From Selaginella moellendorffii (lineage: Eukaryota > Streptophyta > Lycopodiopsida > Selaginellales > Selaginellaceae), in the NCBI RefSeq assembly GCF_000143415.4, contig NW_003314410.1, forward strand, positions 171,826 through 235,825: a stretch of DNA of 64,000 nucleotides. Reading direction: 5' to 3'. Position 1 is the stretch's first letter. Every line of letters starts with the position of its first letter. Positions 45,065 to 59,257 of this stretch are shown here, piece by piece. The notes below the pieces were generated by a model that was given only the letters and a program-made list of their open reading frames with translations, had not been told where the DNA came from and ran no database searches. The translations under genes and the position numbers were made by a program.

Positions 45065-46422
45065 ATGGGGCGCTGGCGCTTGGGGCGCGTCGCGTCCAAG
45101 CTCTGGAGCTGGAGATCGTCCTCGCCGCTTTATTCTCAGGTCAGTGCGGCCGCGGGGCGTGATTAGGGTACTTTGCTGATGAATGTAGGCCTTGTCTTTG
45201 CGTTTTCCAGACTTTTGCCTCGAGCAGTATCGCGGAGGAGGGGCCGCAATGGAAGACGACGCCGCTGGCGGGGTCCAAGCTCTCGAGAGCTTGGATGGCT
45301 ACCAAGGCGGGAGGTATGGAACAGAGTTTTAGTATAGAGGGATCAAAAGCGCTTGGCCATTTTCCAGGTGGTGGTGGTTCTAAGCGAGCTATTGAGGACT
45401 TCGAGAAGTACGTTCTCGGGAATGCTGGAGGCGAGGAAGAAGAAACCGATTTCCATGACTTTCCCGAGGAGAGTTCCGGGAGCACAGAACAGCAGGCTTC
45501 CGCTGAGGAGCGGCCGGAGGAGGATGACTTCCTCCAGGAACTGACCCGGATAGAGAAGGGTGCCGATCGAAAGGAGCGGAGGGACAGCTTGATGACGCAG
45601 CGGGGCTACGACGAAGAGAATGTGCCGTTCGACGACGATGTTGATCCGGAAAACCACGAGTCGATGCTGGATCAAGACGACGCGGTCTTTTGGAGCGAGG
45701 AGCTCCAGAAGTTTGTGACTCCGAAAGGGCTATTGAATCTTCCAGGAATGGGAAGGGACGACTTTACCAAGCCATATCAGCTGAGACCAGACAGGGTCTA
45801 CTTTCCCGGACAAACTATCGAGCCGGAGGTTTGTTTCTTCATTCGTTTCTAGTTTTTATATTTTGGTGTTCTCTTAGTTTTTCTTCTGTTCTCATGTCCT
45901 CTCATTTTAGGATTTTGATGTTACCAGGATCGCCTCCAGCGATCCAACAGAGATGCCACAACGGCAGAAGAAAGTTATGAAAAAGAACGAGGTCCTTGCA
46001 GCAGCCGACTTCCGGGTATTTCAGTAGCTTACACTTTCTTGTTCTAAAGCACTGTTTCATTCTTTGCATGGGTGCAGAACATAAAGTTCCTCTCTCTTTT
46101 CCTGTCCGAGACGTCGAGAATACTTCCGAGAAAAACCGTAAGAATCTAGTGCCTCATCTTTCTTCCATTGTTTAAACTTGTGTTTTGGCGTTTGTTATAG
46201 ACGAGCATCAGCCTGAAGTCCCAAAGGAGAATCGCTCGAGAAATCAAAACAGCTCGATCGCTGGGACTCTTACCATACTCGTCCATGGGAGATCCACCGT
46301 TTCGGTACCTGCGTAACCAGCCAGCGAAAGACGTGGATCCAGAAGACGCGTTTGATGAGTTTGAAGAGGAAGGAAGCGGCCCAGGCGGCGGTGGTGCTAG
46401 ATTTCGTCGACGGCTGTTCTAA
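45065..46422 (+). CDS. Ribosomal protein S18 (bS18), organellar, probably mitochondrial
   Basis: Exons 45065-45139, 45211-45828, 45911-46015, 46078-46137 and 46201-46422. The C-terminal domain (NIKFLSLFLSETSRILPRKT ... LKSQRRIAREIKTARSLGLLPYS) is the bS18 fold, with the RILPR/KT motif and the basic IKTAR helix that binds small-subunit rRNA. The N-terminus (MGRWRLGRVASKLWSWRSSS) is Arg/Ser-rich and lacks acidic residues, as in mitochondrial targeting peptides. Between them lies an acidic extension of about 200 residues (EEEETDFHDFPEE...) and a Gly-rich acidic tail, so the protein is several times longer than bacterial S18. 45314-45367 (GTATGG...TTTCCAG) is a 54-nt in-frame segment that may be spliced out. 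The gene is tail-to-tail with IMPL2, 109 bp between stops. Confidence 0.85.
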
Positions 46423-46531
46423 AGCTCGAGTATCTGTATCATATAGCTTGAGAGAGAGCCCCTTATAACTTTAGCTCCCATAAATGTGGAACTTATTTCG
46501 TTTCTCGTGACTTCTAACACGTTCGTGATCT

Positions 46532-48064
46532 CTAGCTCGCTTGGCAATCGAGCCGGCCCAAAGCAGCCCTGTGTACTCTCGAATCGCCAGCAGCGATCAC
46601 GTTCGTTTTGATTAGCTCTGTGGATATGAAGAAACAAGAATGAATGCGACTCTTTAGTGTTTCGAGAAGAGTTACCTTCGTCAAAGTCCGGCTTCCACGT
46701 TAGTTTGTTGCCTTGCCAATCGGTTATGACTCCTCCAGCGCCTTCCACAACTGGTACCAATGCTAAATAATCGTATGGCTGGAAGAAAAGGATCTTGTTT
46801 TAGAGATGTTTGTAAAACCACTGCTCTCACCTTGAGTCCGGATTCAACCACGAGATCGACATGTCCAGCCGCGAGAAGACCATAGGCATAGCAATCGCAT
46901 CCATACAGAGGAACTTTCACCTGGTACGTTAGAGCACAATCAGATAACGTGAAGGAAAAAAGGAAAAGAAAAGTGGCAAAACACCTCTTCTCGGACGCGA
47001 GCAAAAGCCTGCTCCGAGAGCTTGTCAAACAAGTGCGGGCTCGTGGTGTACCTGGCACCATTGCGAAGTTAGATACTTTGGAAAAGGACTGAAAGCAAGA
47101 ACCAAGCGTGATACAAATAGGCACTGGAGAGCGAATGACACGAACGAGTGCTGATTTCTCGATTGTTGAGTACGGTGGCTTGTCCTGCTACACCAAGCCA
47201 CCGCTCTTTCAAGACCGGTTGATCTATAATCCCAAGTATCTGGAATTTCCAAACCGTGCGGTATAAGAAAAGTCTTCATGTGTGTAAGAGAAAAAGTGAG
47301 AATACTTACTGGAACACCGTTGTGGAGTAACGATATCAGTGTTCCAAAAACTGGCTTCCCTGCAAACGCATGGAGAAAGTGATTAGAAGAGCACCGAGAA
47401 GAATACCAACCAGTGATGAAGCTCTTGGTTCCATCGATCGGGTCTAGGACCCAGGCATACTCTGCAATCGAATCAGGCATGGTCAAGCCACCTTCCTCTC
47501 CAAAGCTGTAGGAAAGCGATGATACACACGAGAGACTTTGCTGCAAGCTTACACTGCGTGAGAGGGAAAACGTTGGAGAATTAAAGCGCGCATGGCTTCC
47601 TCGGCAGCTTGATCGGCTATAGTCACAGGGCCTGCATTCACCAGAAAGGAGAAGCTTCGAGCAATAAAAAGAAGCACATATACTCAACTGAGATCAAGCT
47701 TATCAATGACCTCGATGCGCGTCCGGAAGTACTTGAGAGTGATCTTGGCGGCAGCGTCGGCGAGCTCGTGTGCTAGACTCACGAATCCATCCAGCGTCGC
47801 GTCACTGGTTTTTCTCGTCTCGTCCATCGGTAGAACTCGCAAGCTCGAGACAATGCTCATCAAAAGTCAGCAAAAAACCACTACCATGCATAGAAAACTA
47901 TACCTTGATCTTGATTTGCTCCACTGCGAGCGCAGCGCTAGCGACCTGGAATCAAAGCGCTGGCCGGAAGGGAGCGCTCTAGGATCGTAGACCAGCGATC
48001 GCGAGCAGCAGCGCGATCCCGTTCCACAATCCTTGAAAATGCCGCTTCCCAAGATACTATCCAT
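46532..48064 (-). CDS. IMPL2/HISN7: Histidinol-phosphate phosphatase, inositol monophosphatase-like
   Basis: Removes phosphate from histidinol phosphate in plastid histidine synthesis; the inositol monophosphatase-type fold is typical of the plant enzyme. The first exon is 48064-47904, the second starts at 47843, and further short exons end at the TAG at 46532-46534. A Ser/Arg-rich N-terminus without acidic runs fits a transit peptide. Metal-site motifs are FGEEGG (Glu), WVLDPIDGTKSF (DPIDGT) and the C-terminal GLKPYDYLALVPVVEGAGG with the third Asp. The tail VIAAGDSRVHRAAL matches the family end. Related IMPL1 and VTC4 enzymes are less likely given the KPYDYLALVPVVEG and DWQG segments. The gene diverges from FtsHi2 with 70 bp between start codons. 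Confidence 0.88.
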
Positions 48065-48134
48065 CTGCTAGCTACCTAGGGTTCTAGGGTTTATGGCTTG
48101 GATGGATTGCCGATGATTGATAGCTAGAGCGGCA
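48065..48134. promoter_or_regulatory. Very short bidirectional intergenic region, IMPL2/FTSHI2
   Basis: Only 70 bp separate the two ATGs. It contains GCTAGCTACCTAGGG and GGGTTCTAGGGTTTATGG, the latter including a telo-box-like AGGGTTT element common near plant housekeeping start sites. Promoter elements of each gene must overlap the other's leader or coding region. Confidence 0.6.
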
Positions 48135-51490
<3,356 letters not shown>

Positions 51491-51797
51491 CACAACAGTA
51501 TATTTTGATCTTATACGGCAAGTAATGGCGTAGTCCTTTATTTTCAAAGATTTGATTTAATACTTGGTTTGTTGTAACAGGAAAATCGATCTTTATGTTC
51601 GAAAGCAGCAAGCCCGTGACGGCTGGAAAAAAAGGAGAGACCGAAAATCCAAAGCAAATCTGTCAAAAAAAAAGTGCATGGGAGACGTGTGAAGGACGAC
51701 GTGGACTAGAATGGCCGATGATGTGGTAGAGGACGTGGCAGAGGACGTGGTGAGAAACCAATTTGTTTCCAGGGCAGAGTGAAAAAGAAGAAATGGG

Positions 51798-54018
51798 ATG
51801 GCTGCGACGTTAGCGGTGGTGGCGGCAGCGGGCTTGGAAGGATTGGGGTAGTAGCTGTAGAGCTTTACAGGGCCATGGAGAACAGGACCAGGCAGTGGGC
51901 TCATATTATGCTGGACAAGCAGCAGCGAGATGTGCACATTGAGAGCAAGAAGCGCACCATCGATCGGACTATGCAGTTCTGGATGCGCTGCATGTCGATC
52001 TATGCCAGCTACAAGGTGGGGTTTTTGAGGAGGGAAGAATTTCGTGACACTGGCAATTGATGTGCAGGTGTGCCAAATCCGGGTCCAGTTCGTCAGTGAC
52101 AAGCAGGAGCAAGACAGGATTTGGGAGGAACAGCATGAGAGTGCGGCCGAAAAGGTTTACGCTCTTTGTACTGACCTCGGTGGATTCTTCCTAAAAGTAA
52201 GATTTTTTGATGCGAAAATTGTTTCTTCGTGAAATGGACACTTTGGCTTTGATTCTAGTCTGCTCAAGTTCTGGCAAAACCGGATTTGGTTCCTGCAGCT
52301 TGGGTGAAGAAGCTTGTTGTGCTGTGCGACGATGCTCCTCCTACACCTTTCGAGACTGTCCAGGGTATTGTGGAAGCTGAGCTTGGAAACCCAATCAATG
52401 CACTCTTCGAACGTTTCGATCAGAAGCCCCTTGGCTGTGCTTCGATCGCTCAGGTACTGTCATTCAACCTGCGGGAATTCTCTACTAACTCTTGTTGCCA
52501 GGTTCACAGAGCGCGACTAAAGGGTCGATCGACTGACGTTGCTGTCAAAGTAAGACCTGCTTCTGTTACGGATCTATCCTGACTGTTTTATCGTTCCGTT
52601 TTCTAGGTGCAACATCCTGGTGCTGAAGAGCTGATGATGACTGATATATCCAATCAGAAAACATTTGGAGCATTCTTGCAGCGTTTCGATGTAAAGTTTG
52701 ATCTTGTTTCGGCTGTCGACGAACTCGAGCAGCAGGTAAACGAAGCTTTCGTATGTATGTTTCTAAGCTCTTTGTTAGGCAGGTTCACCATGAGTTCGAT
52801 TTCCTGAGGGAAGCGAAGTCAATGGATCGGATTGCGGTTACTTTAAGCAAAGAGAATCGTGGGAGCCCTCCCATTCAGGTTCCTCGTCCTGTTCCAGGAT
52901 TCGTAACAAGGTACATTAGATTAAAGTCTGTATATTCACTTTCTAATCTTCTGTTTTCCTATAGAAAAGTTCTGGTAATGGATTTTGTTGAGGGCATTCC
53001 GATTTTACGTATAGCGGATGAGATGATTAAACGAGGCATTAATCCCCACGGAAGTGTTGCGAACCATGCAAAGAGGTGAGCATTTTGCGAGCTTTTCTCT
53101 ACTGATTCAACTGTGCAGGTCGATATTGAAGGATATCACTGCAGCTTACGGCCAAATGATATTGAGAGACGGGTTTTTCCAAGCTGACCCACACCCAGGA
53201 AACATACTTGTGAAAAGCAATGGCAAGGTAAAGTTTCTTGTCATGTTAGAATAGTTTTGTGGATGAGATGATTGCCGCAGGTGGCATTACTGGACTACGG
53301 ACAAGTCAAGGAACTCCCTAATGAGTTGCGGCTCGCTTTTGCGAGGCTGATACTTGGAATGTCTTCTCATGATCCAAAGCGGATTGAGCTAGCTTTCGGG
53401 TAAGCTGTTGCCTTCTTTCGACGGTAAAGATGAAAAATGTCTCTCGTCAGGGACTTGGGGATTGAAATCTCGAAACTGTCCATGATTGGTGAGGGCTCGA
53501 TCAAAGATCTGGCCACAATCATGTTTGACACGAAACTTCCCGGTGGGTTAACAGTGGTGAATCCGTTTGCAGACGACTCGCTTCTCAAGCAGATATCAGT
53601 TCCCGTGAGTGTATCTCTTACATTCTTGGTCTCACTTTTGCTGATAGCTGTGTACCATTTGTTTTGCAGAAGTTTCCCAGGGATTTGTTTTTCCTCCTTA
53701 GAACGATTCACATACTTAGAGGCATTAGCATGGGCATGGGAATAAGTTACTCCGTGGCGGACGAGTGGAAAAAGCTTGCCGATGAGGCTTTGAAAGCCGC
53801 GAACCAGATATCTACGGGTAAGCTCTTTCCCTCTTGAGGACTAAAAGCTCTAAGGCGAATTCCATCGACTTGATCTCTTTTTCGAAGGCTCACAGAACGG
53901 GAAAGGCCAGGCAAAGATTAGGAGCATCGAGCAGCAGCAGAGCTCTCAGTGGAGGCGGGCTATCAAATATCAGCAAAAGAAACAACAGCAATGGCGTCGA
54001 GAGGTGCCAGTTCTCTAG
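51798..54018 (+). CDS. ABC1 (ADCK/UbiB-like) atypical kinase
   Basis: ABC1K proteins are atypical kinases or ATPases tied to quinone metabolism and organelle function. Exons read through RTIDRTMQFWMRCMSIYASYK, TDLGGFFLKSAQ (the KxGQ-type motif, here KSAQ), GCASIAQVHRA (the Ala-rich nucleotide loop), VAVKVQHPG (Lys), FDFLREA, VLVMDFVEG, FQADPHPGNILV (catalytic loop) and LLDYGQVK (DFG-equivalent, DYG). The end is the TAG at 54016-54018 if the intron 53818-53887 is spliced, giving a Gln-rich tail. The probable start is MAATLAVVAAAGL at 51798, but the frame breaks at the GGGG run 51845-51848. One added G would restore continuity with VVAVELYRAMENRT. Otherwise translation could start at the ATG at 51875. 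Subcellular target not clear. Confidence 0.82.
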
Positions 54019-55700
54019 AAAAATTCAGCGATAAAAATGATAGGAATCATTTCAGCAAAGGTGGTGCCGAATTATCATCCTTGATGTATTGTCAATTAAA
54101 ACTTGGGACCATATACGATCTTTTGATCTTTAGGCGGTCCAAAATGTGTTGCGTGGTTGTGCGACACGTGACGAGAAGCTATCCCACGTGCCGTAGGGCA
54201 GTGTATAAGAAAGTCGATTCAGCGGAGAAAAATTTCTGAGGCTTGCGTTCTTTTTGGTAAGCTTGTTGAAGTTTTAGTTTGACTTTAATTTCCCTCCATA
54301 TCTATTCATGAAAGGATGAAGAAAGACTTTGTTGGTGGAAAAGACAGGTTTTGAGCATTGTGATTAGAGGATGCAAGCAAGAAGGCTGAATGTCTGATCC
54401 ATTGATTCATTCATATGCTGTTTACATGGTCTTGCAGTGCCTACCATGAAGCATGACTCATCTCACACTAGTTTAAAACTCTATGAAGACTTAAAAGATT
54501 ACCAGCTCCAACTCCATGTTTGGCCCGCTTCTAGCCAGCTCTTATTAGGATATCCGCTCCATCATGGACCTTCCACCAATTGTTTGTCCAAGCTTCTGAA
54601 GGGAAAAAAAGAAAAAAGGAAAAGAAGCAAGAAGGTTGTCATTGGGTACGGATCTTTGATGTTTTTGTCCACCATTCTACAAGCTTCTCTGCTTTGGGGT
54701 TGACATATCATTTTTTATAGCCATTCCTCTTTCCCATCTTCATCCTTCTGCATCTTCTAAATCGTGGTGGCTGTGCTTGCTGCGCCATGTAGGGATCACC
54801 TGTTATGGAACTCATCTCTGGTACGAGCAATGAAGCCGTGGCGTACCGAAGCACATCCGCATTTTCTTCCTGCTGCTCAAGAAGCCGAGTATCTTGAATT
54901 TGATCTACCAGATATCTCGTTGTTTACAGGAGAACCAATGTTCGTCACCGGCAGCGAAGGACGAGACGCCCCGAGCGCTCTGATCGATCGAGTCCATCCA
55001 TTCACAGGGGATCCACTTGATCTTTAAAACCAAACCTAAAAAGGTCCCTGCCCTAGGGATCAAAGAATATGCTGAGCAGCCCTAACTAGAGTGCCCTATC
55101 CCATATGCCCAAGCTCAAGGGCTTTCATTTGATATATAACAGCTCGCGAAGACACCAATGGCATGAGCGCGCCCGCTTCAAGGTGGGAGTCAGCACGGTG
55201 TTATCCTCGGAGGGGGATAATGACGTGGCTGATAATGCGGGGCACATCGCGTCAGGCGGGTGACCGAGCATCGCTACAGCTCCAGCTCTCGCCAGTGAAG
55301 GGATCACGCGCTCCTTTTTTTTGTATGTTTTCAACGAGCGATGGTAAGAGCCTCATTCCGAGGATTAGAGTTTTTGAGCAGGAGTAGGTAGCACAACTTT
55401 AGACAGCATTTTTTTCGTTTCTAAATTTCTTGAAAATCCAACCTTTCCCGACTTCGTCCACACTTTCAACGTCGGACCGACTCGAGTGAGAACTCGCCTC
55501 AAGGGAGCATCAAACAAGTCCATTCCCGCAAGTAAGTTTTATCGATCGAGTTTCGAGTTTGATAGCTCTACGATATCAAACAGGCTCGCAAACTCTGCGA
55601 TGGGACGCGCAGCAAAGGTGAGAGACCCAACCTCTCCATCACCATCTCCTCCCTCAGGTTTTGCGCCAGCTCCAGGCCGGCAGAAGAATCCACGCGGACC
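54019..55700. other. Intergenic; one unassigned short frame
   Basis: A frame at about 54830-55027 (MKPWRTEAHPHF ... DRVHPFTGDPLDL) has balanced composition and contains the echo FTGEP/FTGDP, but I recognise no family and see no splice-linked neighbours. The rest shows nothing to annotate. Confidence 0.3.
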
Positions 55701-55735
55701 TCTTCTCGTCCGACTTGCTGGTTTCCACCGGTAGT

Positions 55736-57070
55736 GTCAGATATATGGGAACTATTACTGGAATTGGCGATATCGATCCGGCTCGATGGCCTGGCTCTAA
55801 ATGGCGCTTCCCAAAGGTAAAGAGTCCTGTCTTCAAGTGACGCATTTTTTAGCTGAGCACGCGGCTAGCGAAAGACAGGCATGAGAGATAAATCCATTTA
55901 TTGCTCAATGTGACTCCCCCGGTTTCGACGAAGAGATTCAGGCAGGCCAACAATGCTCACAGACATAAGTACTCTCTACATGCACTTTTAATTCACGGTT
56001 GGTCTATTATCCAGAATAGAGAGACTTCAGGAGAAAGTTTTCCCTCTCTGAGATGCCTGCAAATTACGGTTGGCCTGTAGGATCTGACAAAGATGATTGT
56101 CGTATGACTTTCGACTGACACCTGAGTGGTCATAGTGTTCCTGGTTTTCCTTCTGGATTGCCAAGCCCCAGAAACGAGGGGCTACCATCTCATCGTAAAG
56201 TCGATATGCACCAGCAGCAGCTTAGGCTCTGCATTCAGCAGTTTCGAGAGAAAAAGATTCCTCCACAATTCGGGAACCGCAGCAGCTTCTCCAACCAGCA
56301 GCATGAAGTTGCTCAGTCTACTTGCAGACAACAGACAAAGCTTCACATGTTTCCTCGCAGCAACAGGCTCCCAGTAAGTGAAATCCATCGTCACTTCTTA
56401 TGTAATGCTTTTTTGTCTACTCTTTTTTGTTCTTTAAGGAGTTGGGGAGCCCCAGGTAATGCAAACGATTCTGACCGCGAGTGCAAACTATTTGGTTTCT
56501 CGTTGAAGGCAAAGACAGCTTTGGCCAGCACCGCCAAAGACGACGTCCACAAGGATCTCGAGTCGGAAGCTTCCGGCTTCAGGAAGTGTTTTACTGGCCA
56601 GAACTGGAACCAGCAGCAGCAAGCAGGACGTGCACCAAAGTAAGATCTCATTCTTTATTTGAAGCGCCAGACTCTGAATCTCTTCTACTTTTCAAAGGTT
56701 CACAAACACGGTGCAGTGGGACGAGCTTTGGACTTGCCCAAGTTTCGGGGATACAGGGAACTCCTGGAGGAGCTGCAGCATCTGTTCGGCATTGACGAGA
56801 ACCTGAACGTGGCAAGCCGTGTACGTAGATAACGAAGGCGACATGCTGCTCGTCGGAGACGACCCCTGGGGGTAAGATCTCGTCTGTGCATTTCATTTGC
56901 TTAAAGAGTTTTTACATTTCAGGGAGTTTTGCACGACGGTGCGATGCATTCGGCGGCTGAGATCCAGAAGCTTACCGTGCGGGCACGCAACAGCAGCACG
57001 GAAGAGCCATCCAGCAGGCTGTCCGATCAGCAGGATTCCTCGTCCCCTCCCGCTTCTAGCGACGAGTAAT
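55736..57070 (+). pseudogene. Auxin response factor, 3' half relic
   Basis: Blocks in ARF order. [22 protein letters not shown] (about 55740-55810) is the end of the Auxin_resp domain. A Gln-rich middle (about 56150-56380) has FPSGLPSPRNEG and QQQLRLCIQQF. CKLFGFSL (about 56487) is the conserved ARF motif. Then comes the PB1 dimerisation domain KVHKHGAVGRALDLPKFRGY ... LFGIDE ... DNEGDMLLVGDDPW with its OPCA-type acidic motif. The B3 DNA-binding domain is absent upstream. A frame slip occurs near 56802-56812 (ENL to TWQAVY). It is most likely a truncated pseudogene; a mis-assembled gene is the alternative. Confidence 0.75.
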
Positions 57071-57244
57071 TTAGCAGCTTTCGTTTTGAGAACTTTCCCT
57101 TTTTGCCCTGCCTATATAAAATAGTGATTCTTAGCTCAAACTTAGGGTACATCGTTGATGAAGGGCTAGGGCGGATGCCGGGATGTCTTGGGGTTGGGGT
57201 TGGGGTCGCGACGCTTCCACTCTGCCCATTGATCGGAGCTCCAG

Positions 57245-58440
57245 GTGCTTCTCTCTCTCCCCTCCCGCAAGGTAAGTTCGTTTAGATAGGCAATAAGACA
57301 AAAGCGAAGCTGCTTGCAACGAGCTAAGAGGTCTGTTAGATGCGATCAAGAAATCCTGTTGAAACTCTCAACGTTCGAGGACACCAGGTTCGCGATTGCA
57401 ACGCAAAAGGGAGCCAGTGACACAACAAACAACTCAAACAAGTGAAACAACGGATGGACAACGCTCTGTGAATACAAACAAAACTAGATCAACGACACTT
57501 AGTTTCATGTTGCCAGGTTCGCGTGTGTTTCGATTTGTTCTAATTTCTTGTCATGAAGAAGCCAAGTGACATGTTGGTGTTGCTCAACGACGATAAGAAC
57601 TGGAAAACGCCATGTCACAGCGTGTGCCAAGAAGAAAAATGCTACTAGATTGGAGAGATTTTGTGTCAACGTTTTGGAGAGATTGTCAGTGCTTTGAGTT
57701 ATGTTGTTACTGCGCTCAAGGCAAGACCTGTGAGCTGAGAAACAACTTTTTGGCACCTGCGATCTTCAGAACTTCAATCCAGCTGAAGACGTAAATGACA
57801 ATGACAACAGCGATCATGATCCGTAACTCTCGCACCTCTCCACCTCTCAAGGTAAGGGCTTTTCTTTGTGTTAGGAATAAGCGAGTAAGACAACGAAACA
57901 AGAGAGATTTGCTGGAGACAAGAAAGCGAAGCTGCTTGCAACGAGCTAGGATCGAATGATCAACGATAAATGAAAGGCTTGAATTCGTGTTGAAACTCTC
58001 AACGTTTGAAGACATCAGGTTCGCTCTTTATTTTCGACGGGTCAAGAAGATGCTATGCTCAACGCAAAAGGGAACTAGGGACACAGTCAAGCTAAGATGA
58101 TATGCTCATAAAACAGCTCAAACAAGCTAAGTGCAAAACAAGGGTCCAAGGAACCCTCAACGCAAAGGGAAACTTAGCTTCAGGTTTGCATGTGTTTCAA
58201 TTTGTTCTAATTTCTTGTCATGAAAAAGACAATTGACGTGTTGGTGCTGCTCAACCACGATAAGAACTAAAAAACGCTGTGTTCAAAAAGAAAAATGCTG
58301 CGAGATTGGAGTGATTTCTGTCAACGTTTTGGAGAGGCTTTGAGTTATGTTGTTGCTGTGCTCAACGGAAGACCTGCTGGCTGAGAAACAACGTGATCTT
58401 CAGAACTTCAATCCAGCTGAAGACGTACATTGACAATGGT
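57245..58440. repeat. Non-coding tandem duplication, two units of about 0.6 kb
   Basis: The unit at about 57245-57795 recurs at about 57840-58430 in the same order: AAAGCGAAGCTGCTTGCAAC, GTTGAAACTCTCAACGTT, TTTGTTCTAATTTCTTGTCA, GTCAACGTTTTGGAGAG, GAGTTATGTTGTT, CTTCAGAACTTCAATCCAGC. Indels differ between copies and no long frame is conserved. Confidence 0.8.
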
Positions 58441-59257
58441 CCAACCTTAATGAAAACAACGATCATGAAAACTCCCAAGGCAAAGGAATGTGCATAGTGT
58501 GAATTTACAAGAAAAGACGCCTGAATCAACTCATATATTGGTTTGTCTAACTAGGATGTTTGCTGTTCAACGAAATGGAAGTCGAAGTTTAAGAGGTTCG
58601 TGAGCTGTTTGTTCTAACCAAAATGTTTGTCCAAAGAACCAAGTCTTGTTCTCTTTAGTTTTCATTATGGTTTCTCTAACTTCCTTTTGTTTTTGCAACA
58701 CCATGAGATTGCAATGGTGCCATAGAACAACGTTCCAGGGCCAGCTAACGTAGATGGAAGTTTACGCTCTGGCAGTGGGAAAACGAGACGATCTACACAA
58801 GCACTCTGTGGTTTCCTTGAAAAGAAATGAAATGTTGCAAACATTTGTCGAGTAGTTATGTCTTTTCAGGTGCTAGCTTAGTTGGGAGTGGCCATTGCCA
58901 CCGTCACTGACTTACAATTCCATTTATTTGACGTGGATCATACCCAGCGCGGGAGCCGGTTTGTGAGCTTTATTCACGAAGTTCACGGATGAATCATCTA
59001 ATAGCGTCTTACTCCCGATATGCATGGGAAACGGAAGAAAACTCGCCCAAGAACCAAGAACACCGGACGAACTGGAGATAAACAAAAGAGAGGCACTCCT
59101 GGTTTGAGAATACAAGGTTAAAAAATATTTTACTTCCTCTAGACTTCTCACAAGCCCAAAGCCGACCCGATAGCTTAGCTTCTCGAATATGCCAAGGCGC
59201 GATTCTTTGTTTGAGTAAGAGCCTGCAAACTTTGAGTATCATAAGGGCGCCCCAATC
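58441..59257. other. Intergenic, no gene seen
   Basis: No open frame with homology; the right end is the 3' flank of DEP1. Confidence 0.4.

Noticed and set aside
58924..59242. Two minus-strand frames downstream of DEP1
   Set aside because: They lie beyond the DEP1 stop, have no domain signature and no splice link.
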